From: Colwellia sp.
Lineage (GTDB): Bacteria; Pseudomonadota; Gammaproteobacteria; Enterobacterales; Alteromonadaceae
NCBI RefSeq assembly: GCF_013214175.1
Contig: NZ_JABSPA010000010.1
Coordinates: 62,001 to 126,000 of the forward strand
Direction: 5' to 3'
Length of the DNA: 64,000 bases
Under the pieces are notes generated by a model. That model ran no database searches. It was not told the DNA's origin and saw nothing but the letters and a program-made list of their open reading frames with translations. The position numbers were made by a program, and so were the translations under genes. Within the stretch, counting starts at the first letter, position 1; every line of letters begins with the position of its first letter. This document shows, one piece after another, positions 1 to 8,506 of the stretch.

Positions 1-538
1 ATTTATTATTGGTAGTGGCGACTTCGCGGTAAATATCGCTTTAGTTGAAAATGGCTGGCCAACCCTTGGCGTTATTCACGCCCCCGATCATTGCCTGACT
101 TATTATGGCCAAAAAAACCTTGGAGCCTTTAAAGATAATTGTCAGGCTAGTTATGCGATTCGTGTGGCCGAGTATCAAGAAAACCGCCGTATTAAAGTTG
201 CTATAAGCCGTCGTCAGCAACTGCAATTGATGGGGCAATATTTAAATGATGATTACGATTATGACTACGTAGCTTTGGGCAGTTGTTCATTGAAAAACTG
301 TCTTATCGCTGAAGGCGGAGCTGACTGTTATTTGCGTATCGGCGTTACGGGTGAGTGGGATACCGGTGCTAGTCAGTGTATTTTAGAGCAAGCCGGCGGT
401 GATATTATCGATAGTGAGTTTAATCCGTTAAGTTACAATAAACGCGAAAGTTTACTTAACCCCGATTTTGTTAGTTTAGGTGCTAGAGACTTTCCTTGGC
501 AAAATATTATTAAAGCCCATAGAAAAGTATATGAATAA
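1..538 (+). CDS. cysQ: 3'(2'),5'-bisphosphate nucleotidase CysQ (5' end outside window)
   Basis: This is an inositol-monophosphatase-family phosphatase that removes the 3' phosphate from PAP/PAPS, the by-products of sulfate assimilation. The frame is already open at base 2 and runs 178 codons to a TAA, so the N-terminal metal-binding part lies upstream. Visible CysQ traits are the GDFAVNIALVENGWPTLGVI block, the GSCSLKNCLIAEGGADCY block and the second metal motif WDTGAS (usually WDTAAG). It ends with the typical RESLLNPDF tail. Family assignment is firm. PAP specificity is inferred from similarity to CysQ rather than to SuhB. Confidence 0.9.
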   Translation, partial: FIIGSGDFAVNIALVENGWPTLGVIHAPDHCLTYYGQKNLGAFKDNCQASYAIRVAEYQENRRIKVAISRRQQLQLMGQYLNDDYDYDYVALGSCSLKNCLIAEGGADCYLRIGVTGEWDTGASQCILEQAGGDIIDSEFNPLSYNKRESLLNPDFVSLGARDFPWQNIIKAHRKVYE

Positions 539-1023
539 CAGCGAGCTATGCCAGGTATATTGATTTCAAATAATACTTGGCCTTTTATTCTGTACTTTAG
601 TAAAGCGAAGTAGTTCGTTTTGCATAAGATTTATGCTAAATTAGCGCTATTAGTTGAAGTGAGCTTAGCGCAAACTTCCGGTATTACCGTCATTAGGTCA
701 TTTGTTTTAGCGATGTTATCCAACGTATTAAAAAAACACATATCACACCACCAAGCTGGACGTCGTCCTTGCTTCTTTAAAAGTATCGATCAAATCTAAT
801 TTTTTGGTGGATAGCCTATGCTGTCAGCCAAAATATCACTTTGCTATTTTCCCGACCATTTTGCTATCTGCTACTTTTTCAGCGATTAATTTTACTTGTA
901 TCTACACTTTTACTTGGAAAATTAACCGCTCGAGTTTTACACCCTAAATATTCAATTATCATTATTTAATATTCTATTAATGTTATTTAATTAAAAACTA
1001 CTCAATTAGTAAGAGGAAAAACC
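539..1023. other. 485-bp non-coding gap with a possible structured leader
   Basis: No convincing ORF is present. A dyad CCACCAA (748-754) / TTGGTGG (804-810) encloses a smaller GGACgtcGTCC hairpin. The rest is AT-rich and probably carries the promoter of the downstream DUF1338 gene. A ribosome binding site AAGAGG lies just before the ATG at 1024. No function is claimed for the dyad. Confidence 0.4.
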
Positions 1024-1839
1024 ATGGCAGCGCAAGTAACCGCACTTTTTAATGAGATCTGGCAACAATATCTCAGCGTGACTCCGTCAGCAAAAAAAAT
1101 TCACCAATTAATAGGGAATGGCAATGATGTAATCAATGATCATGTGGCTTACCGTACCTTTAATGACCCTAAAATAAACTTGGTACAACTAGCTAAAGGT
1201 CTTTTGGCTATTGGTTACACAGAATGTGGTCAATATGATTTTTCGTCAAAAAAATTGGATGCAAAACATTTTGAACATCCTGATAGTACTATGCCTAAAG
1301 TGTTTATTAGTGAATTACGTGTGGAAGAGTTCTCTACTGAAGTGCAAGAGATCATTGCCGGTTTAATAGCACAGTTACCAGAAGATGTTAGTGACCGTGC
1401 CGATTTTCTTTACTCGGGGCGTCTTTGGGAAATTAGCTCAAAAGACTATGAGACATTGTTAAGCGTCAGTGAATATGCTGCCTGGTTAGCTGCATGGGGT
1501 TACCGTGCAAATCACTTTACTGTCAGCATTAACCACTTAGCTAACTACCAAGATATTGAAGTAGTTAATGCTACGCTTAAAGAGGCAGGTTACGCACTTA
1601 ATACTAATGGTGGTGAAATTAAGGGTGATAAAGCAGTGATGTTAGAGCAATCATCAACACTTGCTGATAAAGCTCCGGTAGAATTTTCCGATAAAACCAT
1701 GGAAATCCCAAGTTGTTTCTATGAATTTGCTAAACGTTACCCACTTGCCAATGGCGAGTTATATACGGGTTTTGTCGCCGCATCAGCAGATAAAATTTTC
1801 GACAGTACTAACGCTAAAGTTGAGTTCGCTTTTAGTTAA
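1024..1839 (+). CDS. DUF1338-family protein (putative Fe(II) 2-oxoacid dioxygenase fold)
   Basis: The 271-residue product belongs to the DUF1338 family, whose characterised members (HglS/YdcJ type) are iron-dependent 2-oxoadipate dioxygenase/decarboxylases in D-lysine catabolism. Candidate metal ligands are His40 in NDHVAYRTF, His164 in ANHFTV and Glu234 in FYEFAKRY. It is much shorter than the roughly 450-residue YdcJ/HglS proteins, so the substrate may differ. The ATG follows an AAGAGG ribosome binding site. The gene stands alone, with a terminator directly behind it. The fold call is fairly sure; the reaction is inference. Confidence 0.75.
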   Translation: MAAQVTALFNEIWQQYLSVTPSAKKIHQLIGNGNDVINDHVAYRTFNDPKINLVQLAKGLLAIGYTECGQYDFSSKKLDAKHFEHPDSTMPKVFISELRVEEFSTEVQEIIAGLIAQLPEDVSDRADFLYSGRLWEISSKDYETLLSVSEYAAWLAAWGYRANHFTVSINHLANYQDIEVVNATLKEAGYALNTNGGEIKGDKAVMLEQSSTLADKAPVEFSDKTMEIPSCFYEFAKRYPLANGELYTGFVAASADKIFDSTNAKVEFAFS

Positions 1840-1873
1840 TTATTAACCGCAGGAATCAAACTGTAAAATTATT

Positions 1874-1900
1874 AAGCCAGTGCTATGCCACTGGCTTTTT
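1874..1900 (+). terminator. Rho-independent terminator after the DUF1338 gene
   Basis: A perfect 9-bp stem AAGCCAGTG/CACTGGCTT (1874-1882 and 1889-1897) with a 6-nt loop is followed by more T residues. Confidence 0.8.
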
Positions 1901-1962
1901 AGTTATTATTAGTAACTGTTATTCGCAATACTTATTAGTCTATTGATTAGTCATTGCCATTA

Positions 1963-2724
1963 TTATTCAATTTGATACTTCCTTAAAATAGCGGCAATAA
2001 CCCCTTGGTCTTTTAATTTTTTCAAGGCTTGGTTAAATTGAATAATAGTAATAGGGGCGTTTGGAGATAAGGCGGCTTGAACTTTGTGCTGACTAACGGT
2101 CAGCGCTAGTACTTTAAATACCTCAGCATTTTTGACGTGTTTTAATTGATAGTTTATCAAAATATCAGCATCAACAAGGGCGTCAATTCGGTTGAGATCT
2201 AAACGAATTAAATTTACATACAAGTTACTAACATCGTAGCGAGTAAAATGTTTTTCATCAAAAAACGGCTGTAAAGTCGGGTATTTATAGCCGCGAATGG
2301 TGCCAATAATCATGCCCCTAAAGTCGGATATCTGTTGATATGTCTTAGGGTTATCAGCACGGATGACGATTTTATCTTTTTCAATAAAAAGTGTGTCACT
2401 CCATTGGAGCTTTTCACTATTGCTAAGCCAAGCCGGATTAGAGATTAAAACGAGATGAATAGTATTATTTTCTAAATAGCGCTCGATGCGTTTTCGTGGG
2501 GTTTTGATATAGGAGACACTAATATCTAATTCATCAGAAATCTCAGTAATTATATCTCTTATGATACCGTCATAGAGTTGTTCTGCTCTTTCAATGGCGT
2601 AGGGAGCAGCATCGTGGTCACCGTAGCCAATGATTAACTTAGTTTTACTGTCAGATAAAACGAATGTTGAGAAGAAAGCAAAAAAAAGGATAACAAGCTT
2701 AACTATTTTTAATATCATCATCAT
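1963..2724 (-). CDS. Periplasmic substrate-binding protein (SBP_bac_3-like)
   Basis: About 253 residues with an N-terminal signal peptide (ILKIVKLVILFFAFFSTFVLS), then an amino-acid-type solute-binding fold: the start KLIIGYGDHDAAPYAI, a middle IVIRADNPKTYQQISDFRG and an end resembling LKKLKDQGVIAAILRKY. Such stand-alone proteins are common in Alteromonadales and may feed transporters or sensors encoded elsewhere. Three consecutive ATG codons follow a TTG. The AAGGG ribosome binding site best fits the ATG at 2722-2724. No permease or ATPase neighbour is present, so the ligand cannot be named. Confidence 0.75.
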   Translation of the reverse strand: MMMILKIVKLVILFFAFFSTFVLSDSKTKLIIGYGDHDAAPYAIERAEQLYDGIIRDIITEISDELDISVSYIKTPRKRIERYLENNTIHLVLISNPAWLSNSEKLQWSDTLFIEKDKIVIRADNPKTYQQISDFRGMIIGTIRGYKYPTLQPFFDEKHFTRYDVSNLYVNLIRLDLNRIDALVDADILINYQLKHVKNAEVFKVLALTVSQHKVQAALSPNAPITIIQFNQALKKLKDQGVIAAILRKYQIE

Positions 2725-2808
2725 CAAGTTTACCCTTCCTCTAAGCTTACTAAGGCTTTTACTTAGTATAGACGAGCGAGTGTTATTGCTTGTTCATTTG
2801 AAATTTAA

Positions 2809-3048
2809 TTAGCTTTGCTCTTCTTCCATGCCTGCTTTGAATTGATCACTGGGTAATATATTGACACTTTCATGGAGCTCTGAATAAACCAATAGCGCAC
2901 TACCTTGCTCAAGTTGTTTTTTTACTTGGGTAATCTTGGCTTGCTTACTAATATCCTCAGAACCATACTCAGTTCCTTCACGTAAAATGAAGTCTTCAAT
3001 AATCGCGGCTAAGGTGTCATTTGATAGTTGTTCTAAGGGGATAATCAT
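2809..3048 (-). CDS. yheU: YheU family (UPF0270) small protein
   Basis: The 79-residue protein matches the YheU/UPF0270 family closely: it starts MIIPLEQLSNDTLAAIIEDFILREGTEYG and carries the conserved SELHESVNILP block (E. coli has SELHETVNIMP). Function is unknown. E. coli keeps yheU near yheS and yheV; here both lie within 8 kb, so the neighbourhood is partly conserved although flagellin, SEL1 and HD-GYP genes separate them. The family identification is very likely correct. Confidence 0.92.
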   Translation of the reverse strand: MIIPLEQLSNDTLAAIIEDFILREGTEYGSEDISKQAKITQVKKQLEQGSALLVYSELHESVNILPSDQFKAGMEEEQS

Positions 3049-3109
3049 AAAGGAGTTTCAGAGCTTTAAATAATGAACTGCTATTGTACCGCTCAATTGC
3101 ACTATTGCT

Positions 3110-3244
3110 CTACACTAATTTATTAAAGAGGATGCCTTTACGCTCTTCTTCATTTTTCTTAGTAATAATCACACTTGGTAAAAGTGCTGTATTCTTTTCT
3201 TGTTCATTCGTTGCGGCGGAAAAATTGGTGTCTTCAATACTAGA
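3110..3244 (-). pseudogene. Flagellin C-terminal fragment, distal copy
   Basis: Read on the minus strand, this copy stays open for 44 codons from SSIEDTNFSAATNEQEKN to a KGILFNKLV end and a TAG stop. The intact gene has SRIEDTDFAAATSEQEQN and the same KGILFNKLV end. Amino acids are better conserved than expected for free decay. No start codon or separate promoter was seen, so it is called a fragment. Confidence 0.8.
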
Positions 3245-3303
3245 TAGGGGCGTACTATTCTTGATGTATCGTAAGTAAGATATCGCAGATTGACGTTCTG
3301 TAG

Positions 3304-3450
3304 TTAGACTAATTTATTAAAGAGGATGCCTTTACGCTCTTCTTCATATTTATTAGTGATGACGGCGCTTGGTAAAAGTACTGCATTCTTTTCTTGTTCA
3401 TTTGTTGCGGCGGAAAAATTTGGCTATAAAATACCAGAACGTGAAACACT
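3304..3450 (-). pseudogene. Flagellin C-terminal fragment, proximal copy
   Basis: This copy reads FSAATNEQEKNAVLLPSAV to EEERKGILFNKLV and a TAA stop, again in the flagellin frame. It has a TAG at about 3424-3426, where the intact gene encodes the IED segment. DNA similarity to the intact gene continues to about 3450. It lies directly downstream of the flagellin stop codon. Confidence 0.8.
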
Positions 3451-3497
3451 TTTCTTAAGGCCTCGTAATTAAGGTATCGCAGATTGACGTTCTGTCG

Positions 3498-4184
3498 TTA
3501 GACTAATTTATTGAAAAGGATGCCTTTACGCTCTTCTTCATTTTTTTTAGTGATTATGGCACTTTGTAAAAGCACTGCGTTCTGTTCTTGTTCACTGGTA
3601 GCGGCAGCAAAATCTGTGTCTTCAATACGAGAACGCGAAGCACTGACATTGATAATACTGGTTTGGTAGGTAGCTACTTGGCTGACCAAAGCATTATTTT
3701 GGGCACCTAAAGTACTGGCACTTTCATTTACTTGTTGTGAGGTGTCTTGAATAATGGTTTGTGTCGTCGCCGGATCGCTAGCATCGAGACTACTGATAAA
3801 GTTGTCTTGCCCTAATACATCACTAGCTAGGGTGTTTATTTGTTCGGTGATTTGGTCTAACTCACCTTGAATAGCATCACCAGCATAAAGCGGGTTGCCT
3901 GATTGTATCGATAACTCTTGCGCACGCAATAAGCCATCATTAATCGCAGATAAAGCGCCAGCCTCAACATTATTAATATTAGCTTGGTCTTGTGCGTTAA
4001 AGCTCAGTTGTTGGTTTTGATTAATTTGACTGGTGAGTCGATTAGCAATTTGCAAGCCAGCAGCATCATCGGCGGCTTTATTAATGCGTTTTCCAGAGAC
4101 GAGTTTTTCAGCTTGCTGTTCTCTTTGCTGATTGAGTTTATCAATAAAGCTTAAAGTAGCGGATGATTGATTTACCGACAACAT
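3498..4184 (-). CDS. Short flagellin-like protein
   Basis: The 228-residue protein has the flagellin D0/D1 N-terminal coiled coil (QREQQAEKLVSGKRINKAADDAAGLQIANRL) and a C-terminal flagellin helix (SRIEDTDFAAATSEQE). There is almost no variable D2/D3 region, so it is far shorter than common flagellins. Its end, TKKNEEERKGILFNKLV, differs from the usual LLG/LLR-type flagellin end. A TGAGG-type ribosome binding site precedes the ATG. No other flagellar genes are near, so it may be an accessory flagellin or a flagellin-like secreted protein. Its 3' end is repeated downstream twice. Confidence 0.85.
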   Translation of the reverse strand: MLSVNQSSATLSFIDKLNQQREQQAEKLVSGKRINKAADDAAGLQIANRLTSQINQNQQLSFNAQDQANINNVEAGALSAINDGLLRAQELSIQSGNPLYAGDAIQGELDQITEQINTLASDVLGQDNFISSLDASDPATTQTIIQDTSQQVNESASTLGAQNNALVSQVATYQTSIINVSASRSRIEDTDFAAATSEQEQNAVLLQSAIITKKNEEERKGILFNKLV

Positions 4185-4294
4185 AACTAGACCTCAATAG
4201 GCTAAATTTGACCTTACTATTAATTAGTATAGCAAGAGAGAGTTATTTAGCCTGTAATAAGCAGGAGAGTCTAGTTGATATATAAGTAATTAGG

Positions 4295-4432
4295 TTAGTG
4301 CTTTTTACAATCTTCTTGAATATGTGTAAGAAAGTAATAAACATAGAAGCCGCATATAGCTAACATAATGGCTAAGCCGCCAAAAGAGAACATCACGACA
4401 GGATCGTTAGCTAACATTGATAATAAGTTCAT
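4295..4432 (-). CDS. Small single-pass membrane protein (45 aa)
   Basis: This short gene encodes MNLLSMLANDPVVMFSFGG followed by a hydrophobic stretch LAIMLAICGFYVYYFL and a polar tail ending CKKH. A GGAG ribosome binding site sits 6 nt before this ATG; an in-frame ATG 12 nt upstream (4444) lacks one. The shape resembles the small DUF3149-type proteins of marine gammaproteobacteria, but that link is from memory of the pattern. The good start signal and single transmembrane helix argue that it is real. Function unknown. Confidence 0.6.
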   Translation of the reverse strand: MNLLSMLANDPVVMFSFGGLAIMLAICGFYVYYFLTHIQEDCKKH

Positions 4433-4510
4433 ATAGGGCTCCATAATTTACTAAGTAATTCTTGATGTACCTAGTGTAATTTAGTCGCCCACTGCCTATG
4501 CTGATTTAGA

Positions 4511-5287
4511 TCAATAGAAACGCTGTTTTTCTGCCATTTTTGCTTTGAGTTTTTGTTGCTCTAGAATATTGTTATAGAGTTTATTCGCTTTATCTATACT
4601 AAGTTCTATTTTTTTATAGGGTAAATCTCGTTCATCCATTAATCGACTTTTTTCTGCGTTTGGATAACCATTCCATGAGGCAATAGTATTCCAGACAAAA
4701 GACATTTCAGTGCTCTTTTCTACGCCTTTGCCTTCACTATAAAGTAAGGCCAAATTATATTGAGCAAGGGCATAGTTTTGGTTGGCGGCATTTTTATACC
4801 AACGAGACGCTTTAAAATCATCTTGTTTTACTCCCGCGCCGTCGGAATACATAACGGCTAAGTTAAATTGTGCGCTCGCTAAACCTTTTTTAGCCGCTTT
4901 ATGGGTTAATTCAAAAGCTTTTTTTATGTCTTGTTTAACGAACTTTCCTTCGGAGTAAAGTAAAGCCAACTCAAATTGCGCATCTGGATAATTTTGTCCG
5001 GCTGCAAGTTGGAGTAACTCGACTGCTTTCATACCATCTTTCGGCACAGAATAGCCGTTTTGATAAACCAAGGCCATTTGATACTGGGCTGGAGCATAGC
5101 CTTCGATAACTAACGGGCGAAATTGGGCAATAGCCGCTTTAAATTCACCACGATTTAATTCATAAATACCTTGCTCAAGATCATTACCCTGACTAAATGC
5201 AGAGAAACTAGCGAGTAAGAACATAGTTGGTAGTATTTTTTTTACGCTAAAGTGTGTTTTGAGAATTGCACTGGCTTTGGTGAGCAT
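4511..5287 (-). CDS. SEL1-repeat (tetratricopeptide-like) secreted protein
   Basis: The 258-residue protein has a signal peptide ending near ASFSAFSQG, then about four SEL1-like repeats of 36 residues (for example PDAQFELALLYSEGKFVKQD and ASAQFNLAVMYSDGAGVKQD) between roughly residues 57 and 200. It closes with a charged tail. SEL1 repeats form solenoids that bind partner proteins. It is probably periplasmic. AAGGA precedes the ATG. It is divergent from the HD-GYP gene, about 140 bp away, which may hint at shared control. No specific partner can be named. Confidence 0.85.
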   Translation of the reverse strand: MLTKASAILKTHFSVKKILPTMFLLASFSAFSQGNDLEQGIYELNRGEFKAAIAQFRPLVIEGYAPAQYQMALVYQNGYSVPKDGMKAVELLQLAAGQNYPDAQFELALLYSEGKFVKQDIKKAFELTHKAAKKGLASAQFNLAVMYSDGAGVKQDDFKASRWYKNAANQNYALAQYNLALLYSEGKGVEKSTEMSFVWNTIASWNGYPNAEKSRLMDERDLPYKKIELSIDKANKLYNNILEQQKLKAKMAEKQRFY

Positions 5288-5426
5288 AATTTTCCTTGGT
5301 CGGCTTAATTGCTATAAATAAGTGTAGCTTAGAACTTATGTGAGTTACATTAAAGAACTGTTTCAAGCGGTAACTTTTTTCAGCTATTGTTATAATTTAT
5401 TTTTTTCACCTCTGCGGAAGTCATTA

Positions 5427-8345
5427 ATGAAGGGTTTATTGAGAGGGTTTAAACTTTCTTTAACTAGTTATATAAGTTTAGCCTTTATCTTTTTTTTATT
5501 TATCAGTGCTGGTACTTTAATAACGGTTAACTATTACCGTATGTCGGAGTCAGCTTTTGATGAGACCTTACAAAAGTTTGACCTAGCAATAAAACGTCAA
5601 ACGCATAGCTTTCAAAAACACCTAACTCCTGCCGCTTTGCGATTACAGCAACACATCAGTAAGGATAAGTGGCACGACTTTTCAGCCTATATAAATGATA
5701 CTGCGCTATTGGATGAATTGGCCAATTACCTTGCCATTGACCCATTAAGTAATGCGGTGCATTTCGGCTTTAAAAATGGTGATTTTGTTTCAGTAAAGCA
5801 ATTACTTAATGAAGCAGATAGACAGCAATATAAAGCGCCGATAGCGGCAGTATTTGTTTTTGAAATACTAGAATACTCGCCTGATGGTCAGAGTAAGGTA
5901 ATATTTAGTTTTCTAAATTCTCAATTAGACCTTATAGGCAGCCCCATTGTCAGCAATACATCATATAAAGTTTTTAGTAGACCTTGGTATCTTAAGGGGT
6001 TAAATTCCAAAGAAATATCGGTTGTTGCTCCCTATCAAGAATATGAACAGCAACACCGTATTATTAGCCTGGTACTGAGTGATACCGAAGTAGTCAGTGC
6101 CATTGATTTTAATGTGCAAGCAGTATCAGAGCTAATGCAACTTAGTCAGGTTACCGAAAACGATCTACAGATAATTCTTAATAGTGAAAATGAAGTATTA
6201 GCCTATCAATACTCAGGTGACTTTACTCTGATAACAATGGATGAGCCAGTTGCTAGCGCTAACAAGTATGATCATCAAAGCATTATTAATTTTGCTGATA
6301 ATGATAAAAATCAACAAGGCTTAAATGAGTTTAGCTTTAATGGACAAGTCTGGGTGGCGAAAATAGCCCTGCTACATCCACAATTTCAAGCTAGTGCTAA
6401 GCTCCTTATAGCTACGCCTAAAGCTAAGGTGATTGCTGCGGTAAGGCAGTCGTTGTTTGACCATCTTGTTATATCAGCTGTGATTATCTTATGTTTTATT
6501 CCCATTACTTGGCTCTTTGCTCGCGTGATTGTTCGTCCAATCCATCGCTTAGTTAAAAGTACACATAGACTGGCAAGTTTACAATTTAATCAAGTTTCTT
6601 CAGGCGACTCTTTTATCGAAGAGCTAAATGAACTTGAGCAAGATATGTTAGCGGTAAGTAACTCTCTGCAAGATATTTTTTCCATCATTAATATGTTGGC
6701 AACAGAAAAAGACATAAAAACCTTGGCTAAAAATATCTGTAGCCAAGGATGCGAGATGTTAAAAGCTGATGCTGCTTTTATCTATCGTGCAGATAAAAAG
6801 CAACACTATATATGGGAAATATTTTTAGCCTGGGGTAATGGTACAGTGTTAGATCCTGAGCAGTTCACTTCGATTGACTCGGCGCAACAGACAGCTCAGC
6901 AAAGGGAAAATTTTTTACAAGGAGCAGGGCAAGCACAGTTTGCTAAATTAAATGAACAGCTTAAGGCTAGTTTTATTTATGAAAATATATATCAAAAAAG
7001 TGATGATGTTTATGTCTTATTTTTACCTCTGGTGGACCGTGACAAACAAGTCGATGGCTTCCTTGGCTTTACTTTCACTAGAACATTAACTGAATTTGAA
7101 AAAATGCAATATAAAGGGATTTGTACCGCCTTATCAAAATTTATATCGGTTGCCTTTGAAAGTAATGAATTGCTAGAAAACCAAGAGCGGTTGTTGAAGT
7201 CATTTATTCATTTAATTGCCGGTGCTATTGATACTAAGTCGCCTTATACCGGCGCGCATTGTCAACGTGTACCTACCTTAACTATGATGCTGGCTGAACA
7301 AGCAACTAAGTCAACACAGGTAAACTTAAAGAGCTTTAGCTTAACCGATGAACAATGGTATGAGTTAAAAACAGCAGCTTGGCTACATGACTGTGGCAAA
7401 GTAACTACTCCTGAAAATGTTGTTGATAAAGCCACCAAGCTAGAAACTATTTATAACCGCATTCATGAAGTTCGTATGCGTTTTGAAGTATTGCGACGAG
7501 ATGCGCACATTCATTCATTAGAGCAAATTCTTGCGGGAAAAGATCGAGCAGTAGCAGACAAATACTTAGCTAATGAGATTTCCGCCTTAGAAGAAGACTT
7601 TGCCTTTATTGCCAGATGTAATTTAGGGGAAGAAATGATGTCTAGTGAAGCGATAACACGGATCAATCAAGTCGCTCAGCGCCAGTGGTTACGTTATTTT
7701 GATGACACACTGGGTCTATCTCAGGCTGAAAAAGAGCGTAAACCTGCATCGACAGAGCAATTACCTGTACGCGAGTTTTTACTCGAAGATAAACCCGAAC
7801 ATTGTATCGATCATATCGCTGGTCATCTTGAGCAAGAGTCTCATGCTAGCTTTACCATGGCGGTTCCTAAATATCGCTTTAATTTAGGTGAGTTAAATAA
7901 CCTAGTGATAACACGAGGCACTATCAACACTGAAGAGCGCTATATTATTAATCATCATATAGTTCAAACTATTCAAATGCTTGAGAAATTACCTTTTCCT
8001 GATAATCTTAAGCGTGTTCCTGAAATTGCCAGTGCCCATCATGAACAGTTAAATGGCAAGGGTTATCCTAAAGGTTTAAAAGGGGATGAAATCTGTATAG
8101 AAAGCAGGATTTTGACTATTGCAGATATATTTGAAGCGTTAACCGCCAGTGATAGGCCTTATAAAGAGGCTAAGTCGTTAAGCCAGAGCATTGCTATTCT
8201 TGATAATATGCGCAAGGGCAAGCATATCGATAATGACTTATTTGAATTATTTTTAAGCTCGGGAGTTTATCTTGATTACGCGGAAAAATTCTTAACAGCA
8301 GAGCAAATTGATGAGGTGGACATTAGCCAATATCTATCAACATAA
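5427..8345 (+). CDS. Membrane sensor HD-GYP domain protein (probable c-di-GMP phosphodiesterase)
   Basis: About 972 residues. Order: an N-terminal membrane helix (SYISLAFIFFLFISAG), a Cache-like extracytoplasmic sensor, a second helix (VISAVIILCFIPITWLFA), HAMP, a GAF-like domain, then HD-GYP. Catalytic signatures are HDCGK (7386-7400), HHE (8037-8045) and GYP (8064-8069 region). HD and HHE are about 217 residues apart, much further than usual, so the domain has a charged helical insertion. An in-frame GTG at 5340 would add 29 residues, but GGAAG before the ATG at 5427 supports the shorter start. Hydrolysis of c-di-GMP is inferred from intact motifs. Confidence 0.88.
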   Translation: MKGLLRGFKLSLTSYISLAFIFFLFISAGTLITVNYYRMSESAFDETLQKFDLAIKRQTHSFQKHLTPAALRLQQHISKDKWHDFSAYINDTALLDELANYLAIDPLSNAVHFGFKNGDFVSVKQLLNEADRQQYKAPIAAVFVFEILEYSPDGQSKVIFSFLNSQLDLIGSPIVSNTSYKVFSRPWYLKGLNSKEISVVAPYQEYEQQHRIISLVLSDTEVVSAIDFNVQAVSELMQLSQVTENDLQIILNSENEVLAYQYSGDFTLITMDEPVASANKYDHQSIINFADNDKNQQGLNEFSFNGQVWVAKIALLHPQFQASAKLLIATPKAKVIAAVRQSLFDHLVISAVIILCFIPITWLFARVIVRPIHRLVKSTHRLASLQFNQVSSGDSFIEELNELEQDMLAVSNSLQDIFSIINMLATEKDIKTLAKNICSQGCEMLKADAAFIYRADKKQHYIWEIFLAWGNGTVLDPEQFTSIDSAQQTAQQRENFLQGAGQAQFAKLNEQLKASFIYENIYQKSDDVYVLFLPLVDRDKQVDGFLGFTFTRTLTEFEKMQYKGICTALSKFISVAFESNELLENQERLLKSFIHLIAGAIDTKSPYTGAHCQRVPTLTMMLAEQATKSTQVNLKSFSLTDEQWYELKTAAWLHDCGKVTTPENVVDKATKLETIYNRIHEVRMRFEVLRRDAHIHSLEQILAGKDRAVADKYLANEISALEEDFAFIARCNLGEEMMSSEAITRINQVAQRQWLRYFDDTLGLSQAEKERKPASTEQLPVREFLLEDKPEHCIDHIAGHLEQESHASFTMAVPKYRFNLGELNNLVITRGTINTEERYIINHHIVQTIQMLEKLPFPDNLKRVPEIASAHHEQLNGKGYPKGLKGDEICIESRILTIADIFEALTASDRPYKEAKSLSQSIAILDNMRKGKHIDNDLFELFLSSGVYLDYAEKFLTAEQIDEVDISQYLST

Positions 8346-8454
8346 CTGATGTTAGATATTGCTTAATGTAAAGTGGCTCAGTGCTCTGTTATTTAGCAGG
8401 ATAAGCTAAGAACACTTCCCTTAAATTCGACTAATAGCCGAATAATTGCATAGT

Positions 8455-8472
8455 CGACTAGGTAACTAGTCG
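8455..8472. terminator. Hairpin between convergent genes (possible terminator)
   Basis: A perfect 7-bp stem CGACTAG/CTAGTCG with loop GTAA lies between the ends of the HD-GYP gene and yheS. No strong T tract follows on either strand, so termination is only a guess from its location. Confidence 0.4.
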
Positions 8473-8506
8473 GCTAGCTGATTATTAGAGTAGGTAGTTA
8501 CCTACC

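Larger units (their letters stand above)
3110..3501 (-). repeat. Two diverged tandem copies of the flagellin 3' end, 194-bp period
   Basis: The block ACTAATTTATT(A/G)AAnAGGATGCC occurs at 3114, 3308 and 3502, exactly 194 bp apart each time. The third occurrence is the end of the intact flagellin gene (stop at 3498-3500). Each unit includes about 140 bp matching the last ~48 flagellin codons plus ~45 bp of downstream DNA, including a shared GCAGATTGACGTTCTGT. The copies differ by many substitutions, so they are old and not an assembly artefact. Confidence 0.9.

Noticed and set aside
3084-3278. Plus-strand ORF over the flagellin repeats
   Set aside because: It is antisense to the distal flagellin-tail copy, whose minus-strand frame matches flagellin residue by residue.
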